50,400 nt of DNA. It comes from Pseudoalteromonas fuliginea (GTDB taxonomy: Bacteria; Pseudomonadota; Gammaproteobacteria; Enterobacterales; Alteromonadaceae). The DNA lies in assembly GCF_000690055.1 (NCBI RefSeq), contig NZ_JJNZ01000066.1, positions 1 to 50,400 of the forward strand, written 5' to 3'. Under the pieces are notes generated by a model. It did not search any database. It was not told the DNA's origin and saw only the letters and a program-made list of their open reading frames with translations. Positions 24,547-33,411 of this stretch are shown here, piece by piece (position 1 is the stretch's first letter; each line of letters starts with the position of its first letter). Position numbers and translations under genes: made by a program.

Positions 24547-25884
24547 ATGGAAAATGTACTGATTTGGCCAAAGGAATACCCGTTACTGATTAAAGGACTT
24601 GTAGAACAAAACGGTGCCTTTATTTTAGATGCGTTAGAAGCTTGGCCTGCTTGTCGTTCTACTAATGAAGATGATGGTGTTTGCACCACTGTTTTGCCGC
24701 CTATTTATTATTTGGCGTGGCTAACTCCACTTGAACCTTTTGAAGAGTGCTTTTTTCAACATATTTCTGAATATGACGAAGATGCGCAAGCGTATATTAG
24801 TGCAGTTAAAAGCCACTACTACGATAATGAATATACCCCTGAAAGTTTAGTGCTAATGCTTTGCGAGCGATTAGAGCAGTACGCAAGTATTGCCACGCAA
24901 AATGATATTAGTACGCCTCTGTCGTTACTCGGTTTGTTTTTTAGTAAGCGTTATTTTACGTTAATTGAACATGCCTTAAATAATGGCAGTAAACTCTCTG
25001 CTGTTGACACGCTATCACTCTGGAAAGAAGTTGATTTTAGAGAACGCTTAAGTGCATTTATTCCAGAGTCTATTGCTGATTTAGATGTGCTTTGTGAACT
25101 TGCTAGCGAAAAAGTGGCAACGGGTAAAGACTATTTTACGTTGCTTACGCAGGTATCTCCTGACGTTGATTCTGTTGTTCTTTTAGAGAAAGCTTTATTA
25201 ACTCACTTGCGTAAAAAAACAGCCAAACAAACCATGGCTATGCGCTTTATTGAACAAGGTGCTACCGGTGTTCTTGCCGATGAAAATAATAAAACAGCAT
25301 TTATGTGGGCAGCTGAAAAAGGCTTTGTAAATGTTGTGGAAACATTACTTTCAAAGCAAGATAAAAAAGCGGCTGACAATTTAGGGAATACAGCATTACA
25401 TTATGCTGTACTTGCTAAAAATGAATCATTAATGGTGTTGTTACTTAAAAGTGGCTACGACTTTAGAGCGCGTAACAACGAAGGGTTAAGCTGCTACCGT
25501 TTGGCCGTTAATATTAAGGCTAATAACTTAGTTAAATGCTTAGAACGTGACTTTGGAATTAAAGAGTTGTCGCCTGAAGGTCAATTTGATCGTATTAAAA
25601 AGGTGCATGCTTTACATGCTATTGTGACGTTGTTTTTACCGTTACAATTGTTTTTCTTTTTTGATGAAACAATTACTATAAAAAGCGAACTAACGCTTAC
25701 GTTAACCATGATTGCAGTGGTGTGTTTTTTCTTTGCAACCACTCTAAAGCGTTGTGCTTTATATCCTCATATAAAACACCCTTGGGGTTTGTTTATACTT
25801 AGGGTATTTTCTTTGGTTAGTTTAGTTGCTCAGCTGGGTTTAGCTGGTATTGTGACCCTCACTGCTTTGAGTGATTTAGTTTAG
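24547..25884 (+). CDS. Ankyrin-repeat protein with C-terminal membrane segments
   Basis: This 445-residue protein begins with a 230-residue region I cannot assign, rich in acidic and aromatic residues. Three ankyrin repeats follow: NNKTAFMWAAEKGFVNVVE, LGNTALHYAVLAKNESLMVL and NEGLSCYRLAVNIKANNLVK (about residues 245-340). After a linker come three hydrophobic segments (near 360-378, 385-403 and 418-440), so the ankyrin part probably faces the cytoplasm from a membrane anchor. The order ankyrin then membrane is uncommon in bacteria. It stands alone on the plus strand between two terminators. Function is unknown. Confidence 0.75.
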   Translation: MENVLIWPKEYPLLIKGLVEQNGAFILDALEAWPACRSTNEDDGVCTTVLPPIYYLAWLTPLEPFEECFFQHISEYDEDAQAYISAVKSHYYDNEYTPESLVLMLCERLEQYASIATQNDISTPLSLLGLFFSKRYFTLIEHALNNGSKLSAVDTLSLWKEVDFRERLSAFIPESIADLDVLCELASEKVATGKDYFTLLTQVSPDVDSVVLLEKALLTHLRKKTAKQTMAMRFIEQGATGVLADENNKTAFMWAAEKGFVNVVETLLSKQDKKAADNLGNTALHYAVLAKNESLMVLLLKSGYDFRARNNEGLSCYRLAVNIKANNLVKCLERDFGIKELSPEGQFDRIKKVHALHAIVTLFLPLQLFFFFDETITIKSELTLTLTMIAVVCFFFATTLKRCALYPHIKHPWGLFILRVFSLVSLVAQLGLAGIVTLTALSDLV

Positions 25885-25968
25885 CTAATGCCAACCTATA
25901 AAATATTTGAATAAATTGACCTTATATAAGCAGGTTTTTGTAAGTGTAAAAACAGTCAAATTATTTAT

Positions 25969-26008
25969 AAAAAAACCGTGTTTAATTAACTTTAAACACG
26001 GTTTTTTT
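25969..26008. terminator. Bidirectional terminator between the ankyrin gene and the DUF2069-like gene
   Basis: AAAACCGTGTTTAA and TTTAAACACGGTTTT form a long stem with A- and T-runs on both sides. It separates two convergent genes. Confidence 0.85.
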
Positions 26009-26022
26009 GCTTATGGTTTACG

Positions 26023-26466
26023 CTATTTATTGTGCTCGTTTGCCGCTTTTTCTTCTGCAAGTTCTTCTTTAAGTTTACGGATTTTTAAACCAAGTTCTTG
26101 ACCGCGATGCCGTGCATAATATGTACAACCAATAAACATGGCGGATGCAAATACAAGCTCCAATAATACCCATATCAGTTCAGCTGGCGCCGCCCAGAGC
26201 ATGGTAAGCCCGTGAATAAAATACAGCATTACAATAAAGTTAGCCCACGCATAGGTGTAAGTGTTGTCTTTAATAATGCCTCTTAGTGGCAGCAGTAACG
26301 GAATGATGGGCAAAAATAAAGATACTAAGCTCGCATTACCGTTTAGAGGGGGTACAAAATACATCCACAATGGAATTAGAACAAGCAAACCTACATAGCC
26401 AAATAGTGCGGCACGTTGAAATTTTATCGTAATTGGCTTTTTAGCTGGATTGTCAGCTGTATTCAT
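26023..26466 (-). CDS. DUF2069-like membrane protein
   Basis: The 147-residue protein has about four membrane segments: AALFGYVGLLVLIPLWMYFV, LVSLFLPIIPLLLPLRGI, FIVMLYFIHGLTMLW and ELVFASAMFIGCTYYARHR. They are followed by a charged helical tail (KLKEELAEEKAANEHNK). It fits the DUF2069 family, often found next to wrbA and arsC-type genes in gammaproteobacteria. Its start overlaps the wrbA stop by four bases, so it is the last gene of a coupled run read leftwards. Function is unknown. Confidence 0.8.
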   Translation of the reverse strand: MNTADNPAKKPITIKFQRAALFGYVGLLVLIPLWMYFVPPLNGNASLVSLFLPIIPLLLPLRGIIKDNTYTYAWANFIVMLYFIHGLTMLWAAPAELIWVLLELVFASAMFIGCTYYARHRGQELGLKIRKLKEELAEEKAANEHNK

Positions 26467-27017
26467 TTAAGTTTTCTCGCAATGTGAGTAAGGCGTTTAC
26501 CAACGCTTTGGCATATTTTAATTTCGTCTTTGCTTAGCTGTGCACTGTTAGCGCTGCCAGCGACGTGTGTTGCACCGTATGGTGTTCCACCGGTTTGTGT
26601 TGCAAGTAGTTCGGGCACATCGTATGGCACGCCCAGTAGCATCATGCCGTGGTGTAATAATGGCAGAGATAAGTTAAGTAAGGTTGCTTCATTTCCACCA
26701 TGCATACTACTTGATGACGAAAATACACACGCTGGCTTATCGATTAGTTGGCCTTTTAGCCACAAGTCGCTGGTGGTTTCCCAAAAGCTTTTTGCTTGAG
26801 AGGCCATCATGCCAAATCGGGTTGGCGTGCCAAATGCAAGGCCATCGCAATTAATTAAATCATCTTTGGTTATTACGATATCGTGTGTGTTTTTAGCTAC
26901 AAACGTGCGAAGCAGTGCAGTTGCGCCTTGTTGCTCTACTGACTCCGCTATTTCATGTGCCATAGCTTCAACTGAACCGTGGCTAGAGTGATAAAGTACC
27001 ACTATGGTTGTGCTCAT
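26463..27017 (-). CDS. wrbA: WrbA-type NAD(P)H:quinone oxidoreductase
   Basis: WrbA is an FMN-dependent two-electron quinone reductase that prevents redox cycling. The 184-residue flavodoxin-fold protein has the FMN phosphate loop VVLYHSSHGSVEAMA (residues 6-20), the FGTPTRFGMMASQ loop (about residues 62-74) and FSSSSSMHGGNEATLL (about 99-114). These are standard WrbA elements. It starts within the stop of the arsC-like gene upstream and overlaps the DUF2069-like gene downstream, so the three genes are translationally coupled. It could also be a close WrbA paralogue such as KefF-type enzymes, but motif fit favours WrbA. Confidence 0.92.
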   Translation of the reverse strand: MSTTIVVLYHSSHGSVEAMAHEIAESVEQQGATALLRTFVAKNTHDIVITKDDLINCDGLAFGTPTRFGMMASQAKSFWETTSDLWLKGQLIDKPACVFSSSSSMHGGNEATLLNLSLPLLHHGMMLLGVPYDVPELLATQTGGTPYGATHVAGSANSAQLSKDEIKICQSVGKRLTHIARKLK

Positions 27018-27364
27018 TATAAAACGCTTAATACGTTTTCGGGTGGACGACCAATAGCAGCTTTACCGTTGTTAACAACAATAGGGCGCTCAATCAGTTT
27101 AGGTTTTTTTACCATGGCATCAATAAGTGCATTTTCGCGCGTTTCATCTTTTAAGTTAAGCGCTTTGTAGTCATCTTCTTTGATACGCATTAGTTCACGT
27201 GCCGATGAAAAACCAAGTTGGCTTACAAGGGTTGAAATTTGCTCGTGAGTCAGTGGTGTTTTTAGGTATTCGACAATAGTTGGCTCTACAGATTTACTTT
27301 GTAATAAGGCAAGTGTTTCGCGTGATTTAGAACAGCGCGAATTATGGTAAAGAGTAACAGACAT
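27017..27364 (-). CDS. yfgD: ArsC-family reductase (YfgD-like)
   Basis: The 115-residue protein has the ArsC thioredoxin-like fold: it opens with VTLYHNSRCSKSRETLALL with the nucleophilic Cys near residue 11. LMRIKEDDYKALNL and the KPKLIERPIVV segment follow, and a late GRPPENVL. Residues match the arsenate-reductase/glutaredoxin-like family; E. coli YfgD, next to bepA as here, is the best parallel. The family's physiological substrate is not proven to be arsenate, and no arsB/arsR lies nearby, so an arsenic role is not supported. Its stop overlaps the wrbA start. Confidence 0.9.
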   Translation of the reverse strand: MSVTLYHNSRCSKSRETLALLQSKSVEPTIVEYLKTPLTHEQISTLVSQLGFSSARELMRIKEDDYKALNLKDETRENALIDAMVKKPKLIERPIVVNNGKAAIGRPPENVLSVL

Positions 27365-27417
27365 AAAATGTATCCAAATATTAAGTTTCGCCTATTTTAG
27401 GGCAAGCGCTTGCAGAC

Positions 27418-28875
27418 TTAAAGCCTTGCAAGCTCTTTTTGTAAACGACGATATTGGGTAAGCAAGGCTTTTAATCGTTGCTGCTTTACAAGTTCTGTTG
27501 ATTCTACGAAGTTAAGTGCTTTTTGGATTTCGTCAGCGGCTTTTAAATAAGCACCATATTGCGATAATACATCGGCATTAGCCTCGTGGTAGGCTGCTAG
27601 TTTATCTTGTTTTTTATAAGTGTCGGCAAGTAATTGTTTACCTAGGCTATGATCTGGCTTTTCAAGTAAAAAACTTTTAAGTATGTTCTCTGCTAATTCA
27701 TATTGTTTAGCTTCCAGTGCCGAATTAGCATAATTAAGGGTAATTACTTGGTTATTAGGGCGGTAATTGTTTAACTCGGCTAAAAATTTAACCGCTTCAT
27801 CGGCTTTTTCTTGCGCGATGAGTAAGTCGGTCTTTGTATCTATGTAAAATAGGTTTTTAGGATCACTTTGTAATAGTTCATCTAATATAGGTTGTGCTTC
27901 GTCAAGTTTTTTCTGATCGAGCAAACTTATAGCTAGGCCATATTTTAATGCTGTATTATCGTAATTTTTTTCACGCATTAATTTTCTAAACAGTGCTTCA
28001 GCGTTTTCAGGCTTATTGTCGTAGCGAGCTAGTACTCTGCTTTTTGCTAAGTTAAAATTAAGACTCGGTGTTAGGTAACGCACCGGAAATTGCTCAGCAC
28101 GCAAGCGCACATCAGATACTCGACTTTCAGGTAATGGGTGAGTTAATAAAAATGCAGGTGGCTTATATTTGTAACGAATTTGCGCGGCTAGCTTGGTTAA
28201 AAATTCACTTGATGCACGGGCATCAAAGCCTGCATTGTTTAGTGTTTGCATGCCTATACGATCAGCTTCTTGCTCGGCTGAGCGGCTATGGGTTAGCTGG
28301 CTAAAAGCTGATTGTGTTTGGCTCGCTGAAATAATAGCAATACCTGCATCAGGTGCAACAACCGTTGCCAATATACCGGCAATCATACCAGCAATGGTCA
28401 AGGCACTGTTATCTTGTTGCTGCTGTATTCTACGTGCTAAGTGACGCTGTGTTACGTGAGCAATTTCGTGCCCGAGTACCGAGGCAAACTGGCTCTCGTT
28501 ATCGGCTTGAGCAATTAAGCCTGTGTGTACGCCAACGTGTCCGCCATAAAATGCAAACGCATTAATTTCAGGGTTGTTTATCCAAAAAAATGAAAATGGA
28601 AAGCGTACGTCATTAGCATTTGCTACAAGTTTGCGGCCAATCGTAGTTAGGTACTCATCAAGTACAGGATCGTTAATTACTGGCGATGAGCCTCTTATTT
28701 GCATCATCATTACTTCGCCAATCGCTTGTTCTTTTTCAAGTGGAAGTGCTTGTAATGCTGACGTTCCTAAATCAGGAAGTGTAAAGTTGGTTTGCGCCTT
28801 TAAAGGCTCACCTACTAATAGGCCAAATGTAAGTGCGGCACTGCATAAAGTCATAAAGGCTGATTTTAGCTGCAT
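27418..28875 (-). CDS. bepA: BepA, periplasmic M48 metalloprotease/chaperone for outer-membrane proteins
   Basis: BepA helps LptD and other outer-membrane barrels to fold, and degrades stalled ones. The 485-residue protein has a signal peptide, the zinc motif VLGHEIAHVTQRH (about residues 137-149), the third-ligand segment SRSAEQEADRIGM (about 197-209), and a C-terminal TPR region with repeated helical pairs. Length matches E. coli BepA (YfgC). It is followed by the YfgD-like gene in the E. coli order. The unrecognised gene immediately upstream ends one base before its start codon, so co-transcription is likely. Confidence 0.95.
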   Translation of the reverse strand: MQLKSAFMTLCSAALTFGLLVGEPLKAQTNFTLPDLGTSALQALPLEKEQAIGEVMMMQIRGSSPVINDPVLDEYLTTIGRKLVANANDVRFPFSFFWINNPEINAFAFYGGHVGVHTGLIAQADNESQFASVLGHEIAHVTQRHLARRIQQQQDNSALTIAGMIAGILATVVAPDAGIAIISASQTQSAFSQLTHSRSAEQEADRIGMQTLNNAGFDARASSEFLTKLAAQIRYKYKPPAFLLTHPLPESRVSDVRLRAEQFPVRYLTPSLNFNLAKSRVLARYDNKPENAEALFRKLMREKNYDNTALKYGLAISLLDQKKLDEAQPILDELLQSDPKNLFYIDTKTDLLIAQEKADEAVKFLAELNNYRPNNQVITLNYANSALEAKQYELAENILKSFLLEKPDHSLGKQLLADTYKKQDKLAAYHEANADVLSQYGAYLKAADEIQKALNFVESTELVKQQRLKALLTQYRRLQKELARL

Positions 28876-28876
28876 T

Positions 28877-29542
28877 TTATTCCTTGTTTATTGGTTCACC
28901 AATAGCAATTTTGGCAATGTCTATTTCGTCACTACTTGCACGGCTGTCTTTTTCGCACAATTGGTATAGTTCTTTTATTGTGACTCCATCAAGCTTTACA
29001 ACGTTCAATTCGCGCTGCAAAAAAGTAATAATTTTATGAACTACTTTGTGTGCATGTAATATAAGTGCTTTATCAGCTTTGTCGCCACTTTCAAAATAAA
29101 AGCCAACAAATTTATGTAATTGGTTTATTCTGATCAGGCTTTTCATTGAAATAGGATCCCATACTTTAAATTCAACAAAGCGGTTTCCTTTTATATACTG
29201 ATCTATGACTACGTCTTTTGCATAAGGTTGCGCCCAAAGTTCAAAACCGCGGTCGGTAAACACTTGATGAAGTGCTATTCGAGGCTTATTCTTGGTATGG
29301 ATTTCACCTAAGTTATCTTCATAGCCTTCTAATAAGTCTAAATTCCAGTTGCGTTTATTAATAAGCTGTTTAACAGCGTTGTCAAAACCATGCTCTAATA
29401 TCCCCTCAGATTCGCTGACTGAGGAAGCAACTAAATGATAAAAAGGAGGTAACTCCCCCCAATTTATTTGCTTTTTAAACCAATTAATCTCTTTGAGTGT
29501 TGGATTACTTGGTAGTTGCGCTTTATTATGCGTGCCAGACAT
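28877..29542 (-). CDS. Conserved hypothetical protein upstream of bepA
   Basis: I do not recognise this protein of 221 residues. It is soluble, with several aromatic/charged motifs: INWFKKQINWGELPPFYHLV near the start, the basic NKRNWNLDLLEGYEDNLGEI, and the FVGFYFESGDKADKALILHA stretch. Start choice: the ATG at 29542 has AAGGA seven bases before it, whereas the longer frame to 29623 adds a poorly supported leader. It ends one base before bepA, so it belongs to that transcript. No catalytic motif is obvious. Confidence 0.7.
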   Translation of the reverse strand: MSGTHNKAQLPSNPTLKEINWFKKQINWGELPPFYHLVASSVSESEGILEHGFDNAVKQLINKRNWNLDLLEGYEDNLGEIHTKNKPRIALHQVFTDRGFELWAQPYAKDVVIDQYIKGNRFVEFKVWDPISMKSLIRINQLHKFVGFYFESGDKADKALILHAHKVVHKIITFLQRELNVVKLDGVTIKELYQLCEKDSRASSDEIDIAKIAIGEPINKE

Positions 29543-29689
29543 TAACTTATCCTTACTACTAACTATGGTATACAGGATAAACCATTGCAGGGGTTGTTTT
29601 AAGAAAAAGTTACATTTGTTCACGTGTTAGAAAAATAAGACCGTGATTATGTGACTTATTATTCATTTTAATAAATTGGTAAAGCGAGT

Positions 29690-29908
29690 ATGTTACAACA
29701 AGATTTGCGAATTTATAGGTGTCCTCAACAGTTTATTCAGTTTAAATTGGGCTTGCGTAAAGCATCATCATTACAACAAAGTATCACTTTTAGTTTAAAT
29801 AACGATGAAAACGTTGATGATATAGAACGATTTTTGAAAAAATATGCTTATAGTTACAATTTAAATAAACAACAAGGGTTGTTATTAGTGGAGCCATTAC
29901 GTGTTTGA
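29690..29908 (+). CDS. TusA-like sulfur-carrier protein
   Basis: TusA-family proteins bind sulfane sulfur on a conserved cysteine and pass it on. The 72-residue product has the family core: DLRIYRCPQQFIQFKLGLRK (residues 5-24) with Cys11-Pro. The usual CPxP reads CPQQ, and an FSLNNDENVDDIERFLKKY second half follows. The protein is diverged from true TusA, which usually also has LVDTRGLRCP, so a carrier role is inferred. Its last codons overlap the next start by eight bases, and a cysteine-desulfurase fusion lies two genes downstream, a plausible sulfur source. Confidence 0.72.
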   Translation: MLQQDLRIYRCPQQFIQFKLGLRKASSLQQSITFSLNNDENVDDIERFLKKYAYSYNLNKQQGLLLVEPLRV

Positions 29909-30971
29909 ATATGTAAAAACATGGTACGAAAGAAAGTTTTCGGATCCTCATTCGGTTACCTTATTATTTTTATTATTGGCATCGGTTGCCTTACTTTATT
30001 TTTTTGGCTCTTTAATAGTGCCAGTACTGGTTGCTCTTGTAATCGCTTATTTACTTGACTGGCCTGTACTTCATTTAGAGCGCTTTGGTTTAAAGCGTTT
30101 TACAGCAACGGTTATTGTGATGTTGGTATTTACCGGCATTATGCTGACGCTTATTTTAGTTATAGGTCCGGTACTTTGGCAACAAACAAGTAATTTAGTA
30201 CAAGAAACCCCACACATGGTAGAGCAGGGGAAGTCTTACTTGTTGGCTTTACCCGAACAATACCCTAGTTTGATTAATACTGAGCAAGTACAAGCAATTG
30301 TTGCAACAGTAGAGGCTAAAGTTATTGAGTTTGGCCAAGTGGTGTTGTCGTTTTCGCTTACTTCTTTAAAAGATGTGGTTGCTTGGTTAATTTATTTGGT
30401 ACTTGTACCGTTACTTGTATTTTTTATGCTTAAAGATAAGTTAGAGCTTACAGGAAGCGTAGCTAAACTCATTCCTCAACAACGACGCTTAATTTTGCAA
30501 GTATGGAACGAAATGAATCAGCAAATCATGAATTATATTCGCGGTAAAGTGTTTGAAATTTTGATTGTTGGTGGTGTGTCGTTTATTGCATTTACCGTTT
30601 TAGATTTGCGTTATGCGGCGTTACTAGGTGTGTTAGTTGGTTTTTCTGTGTTAATTCCGTTTGTGGGTGCTGCTCTTGTGACTATACCCGTAGCGGCCGT
30701 GGCGCTATTTCAATTTGGCCTAGAAACGCAGTTTTGGACTATTTTAATTATTTACGGAATTATTCAGGCGCTTGATGGCAACGTACTTGTGCCACTGTTA
30801 TTTTCTGAGGCGGTTGATTTGAATCCGGTGTTTATAATTGTCGCAGTATTATTTTTTGGTGGCTTATGGGGATTTTGGGGGGTGTTTTTTGCCATCCCGT
30901 TGGCTTCATTAGTAAAAGCGCTAATAACAGCCTGGTCGTCAACCCATGAAGAGTTAAGTAACCAGGGTTAA
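29901..30971 (+). CDS. AI-2E/PerM-family permease
   Basis: The 356-residue membrane protein matches the AI-2E transporter (PerM/YhhT) family, with about seven or eight membrane segments, a central amphipathic region around QQTSNLVQETPHMVEQGKSY, and the family stretch VPLLVFFMLKDK. The later elements NYIRGKVFEILIVGGVSFIA, LLGVLVGFSVLIPFVGAALV, DGNVLVPLLFSEAV and LNPVFIIVAVLFFGGLWGFWG are classic. The start is GTG, overlapping the TusA-like gene by eight bases, so translation is coupled. Substrates of this family range from AI-2 to Na+/H+ and are unknown here. Confidence 0.9.
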   Translation: MFEYVKTWYERKFSDPHSVTLLFLLLASVALLYFFGSLIVPVLVALVIAYLLDWPVLHLERFGLKRFTATVIVMLVFTGIMLTLILVIGPVLWQQTSNLVQETPHMVEQGKSYLLALPEQYPSLINTEQVQAIVATVEAKVIEFGQVVLSFSLTSLKDVVAWLIYLVLVPLLVFFMLKDKLELTGSVAKLIPQQRRLILQVWNEMNQQIMNYIRGKVFEILIVGGVSFIAFTVLDLRYAALLGVLVGFSVLIPFVGAALVTIPVAAVALFQFGLETQFWTILIIYGIIQALDGNVLVPLLFSEAVDLNPVFIIVAVLFFGGLWGFWGVFFAIPLASLVKALITAWSSTHEELSNQG

Positions 30972-31108
30972 GGTTAGGTAAACAGACTTTTAGTTTAAAA
31001 AAGAATAGTAAACGCACCTCTAGTGCTAATTGATTATTACTCATTACCTGTAAAGTTATGTACTATTGGTAATAAGATATATTTTTTAGTAATAAGGTGC
31101 GTTTTTTA

Positions 31109-33364
31109 ATGTCTGATTTTTTATTGCACGATGAGCCAGTAAAACAAGTTTACCTTGATGCAAACGCAACCACTCCTGTGTTGCCTTGTATTGCTGATGT
31201 TGTTTCTCATACTATGCAAATTTGTTTTGGTAATCCTTCAAGTCCCCATATTACAGGCATTCAAGCCAAGCATTTATTAGAACAAACACGTCAAAAAGCA
31301 CGCACTGTTATCGGCGCAAGTAATGGCGATATTTTATTTACGTCTGGCGCGACAGAAGGCATTCAAACAGCAGTAGTTTCTACGCTTATTAATGCTAAAA
31401 AATACCCAGTTAAAAACCCAGTATTATTATATGGCGCAACTGAGCATAAAGCGGTGCCAAATACACTTAAACATTGGAATAGCGTACTTGACATTAACGC
31501 TGAAGTGCTTGCTATTCCAGTGGATAGTAACGGTATCTTAGACTTAGATTTTATTGCAGAGCATATTAATAATGCATTGATGATTTGCACCATGGCCGTT
31601 AATAACGAGACCGGTGTATATCAAGATTTACCCGCTATTGAGCAGGTAATTCGTAGCCGCAATAAAAATGTATCGTGGATGGTGGATTGCGTGCAAGCGC
31701 TTGGTAAACAGGCACTCGCGCTGAGTGACACAACAATAGATTACGCCCCTTTTTCGGGGCATAAGCTTTATGCGCCCAAGGGTATTGGCTTTTTATATAT
31801 TCGTAGTGGCAGTGCGTATACACCTTTTATAGCGGGTGGCGGTCAAGAGAGTGGAATGCGTTCAGGCACCGAAAATCTACCCGGTATTGCAGGGCTAAAT
31901 AAGCTATTTAGTCTGTTGCTCTATAAATCAGACAGCACATTTAAATCAGTTGATGTACTTAATTCCTATCGCAGTCAATTACAAAGTGCAATTGTAGATA
32001 CCTTTGGCAATATTACATTTAATCACGACTTTGCTTATAGCGTGCCCACTACACTTAATTTTGCTGTTAACGATTTAACAAGCAAAGAGGTGATTGATTT
32101 ATTTGATGCGGCGGGCATACGCGTAAGTGGAGGCTCGGCTTGTAGTACGGGGGCATCAACAAGTTTTGTTTTAGATGCAATGGGCGCAAGCAAATGGCAA
32201 AGCGAAAACGCAATTAGACTTTCGTTTGGACCTGCGGCAACACAGCAAGATATTGATAATGCTTGTGGTCGTATTCGCGCTCTAAGAACAATATTACAAG
32301 CAAACTGTTTAATCGTGTCTGACAGTACGACACCACAGCAAGAAGTGTGCGCACTGGGCCTTACTCAATTTAGGCACCAAGGTGCATGTAGTTGGCTTTA
32401 TGTGAGCGATGATAAACACGCAGTTATAATAGACCCGATTATTGAGCTTATTCCGCGTTTTGAAAAAATAGCCAATACACAAGATCTAACTATTTCAGCG
32501 GTGCTTAATACTCATCTTCATCAAGAGCGAGAGTCAGCGACTAATTTGTTAACCAGCGTTCTTGCATCAAGAGTTGTAAAAGGTGAGGTTGATTCGCTAG
32601 GTTGGCCCGTAGGCGCAGCAAATATTAGCTTAGCAAATGACGCACTTGAAAAAGTTGCTACACCTGGGCATAGCAAAGATAGCGTAAGTTATTTATTAAA
32701 AAACAGTAGTGGCGAAACGCGTTATTGTTTTTGTGGTGATTTAATTCTGCCTGCAGGACTTGGCAATACTTCCCTTATGGGTGGGGATGCAAAAGCTATG
32801 GCTCGCTCTATTTTAGCAATAAGCGAGCAACTAAATAACATTAGTATTATTTGCTCAGGGCACGACTACCAACAATGTTTTGCTATGAACTGGGCCGTTC
32901 AGCAAAGCCAAACGCCATTACTCAATGCGTTAGTGAGCGGCAGTATTTCAGTTGATGAATTTGTAATTGAAAAGCAGCAGTACGATGCTTCAAAACAAGT
33001 GAATAACACACAACTGTGCGGTTATGTAAATGCGCTACCTGAAGTAGATACACTGCAATTAAATTTTGATGACGCTAAAATAATGTTAAACACCAGCGAT
33101 GTATATTTAATTGATACACGCGAGCCATACGAACACGGCGCAAATAATGTTGCCCAGTTATTTAATATACTCGATGAAAAAACATTAAATATACCGCTTA
33201 GCAGAATGGCGAATGCGGTATTTGAAGGACAGTTGAACAAAAATAACAAATACATTTTATTATGCCGCAGTGGTAACCGCTCAAAAATTGCTGCGAGTAA
33301 TTTAATGCGGCTGGGTTATAAAGCTGTTTATAATTTAAATGGTGGGTTAGCGCTTAGCAATTAA
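31109..33364 (+). CDS. Cysteine desulfurase / metallo-beta-lactamase-fold / rhodanese fusion
   Basis: This 751-residue protein joins three sulfur-related domains. Residues 10-400 form a NifS/IscS-type PLP desulfurase: YLDANATTPVLP, TSGATEGIQTAV, SGHKLYAPKGIGF with the PLP lysine, and the SGGSACSTGAS loop with the catalytic cysteine. Residues 420-595 form a metallo-beta-lactamase fold resembling persulfide dioxygenases (NTHLHQERES, TPGHSKDSVSYLL, FCGDLIL, CSGHDYQQ). Its HxHxDH motif is altered: the Asp and third His read Glu and Arg. Residues 650-751 form a rhodanese with LIDTREPYEHG and the active-site loop CRSGNRS. The ATG at 31109 is preferred over an upstream GTG. Function is inferred as cysteine-derived sulfur handling. 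It follows the TusA-like/PerM pair and has a terminator at 33386-33411. Confidence 0.88.
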   Translation: MSDFLLHDEPVKQVYLDANATTPVLPCIADVVSHTMQICFGNPSSPHITGIQAKHLLEQTRQKARTVIGASNGDILFTSGATEGIQTAVVSTLINAKKYPVKNPVLLYGATEHKAVPNTLKHWNSVLDINAEVLAIPVDSNGILDLDFIAEHINNALMICTMAVNNETGVYQDLPAIEQVIRSRNKNVSWMVDCVQALGKQALALSDTTIDYAPFSGHKLYAPKGIGFLYIRSGSAYTPFIAGGGQESGMRSGTENLPGIAGLNKLFSLLLYKSDSTFKSVDVLNSYRSQLQSAIVDTFGNITFNHDFAYSVPTTLNFAVNDLTSKEVIDLFDAAGIRVSGGSACSTGASTSFVLDAMGASKWQSENAIRLSFGPAATQQDIDNACGRIRALRTILQANCLIVSDSTTPQQEVCALGLTQFRHQGACSWLYVSDDKHAVIIDPIIELIPRFEKIANTQDLTISAVLNTHLHQERESATNLLTSVLASRVVKGEVDSLGWPVGAANISLANDALEKVATPGHSKDSVSYLLKNSSGETRYCFCGDLILPAGLGNTSLMGGDAKAMARSILAISEQLNNISIICSGHDYQQCFAMNWAVQQSQTPLLNALVSGSISVDEFVIEKQQYDASKQVNNTQLCGYVNALPEVDTLQLNFDDAKIMLNTSDVYLIDTREPYEHGANNVAQLFNILDEKTLNIPLSRMANAVFEGQLNKNNKYILLCRSGNRSKIAASNLMRLGYKAVYNLNGGLALSN

Positions 33365-33385
33365 ACAAAGATTGTAATTTATACA

Positions 33386-33411
33386 AAATCGGCTTTAGGG
33401 CCGATTTTTTG
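33386..33411 (+). terminator. Terminator of the desulfurase fusion
   Basis: AAATCGGC and GCCGATTT pair around a TTTAGG loop and are followed by a T-run, about 20 bases past the stop. Confidence 0.85.

Noticed and set aside
25888..25940. Weak resemblance to the left end of the ATACCAA-type repeat after the ankyrin gene
   Set aside because: The match (ATGCCAACCTATAAAAT) is short and the right end is not TTGGTAT, so chance or a decayed fragment cannot be separated.
29543..29623. Longer start for the gene upstream of bepA
   Set aside because: The extra 27 residues have no good ribosome site, whereas the internal ATG has AAGGA seven bases upstream.
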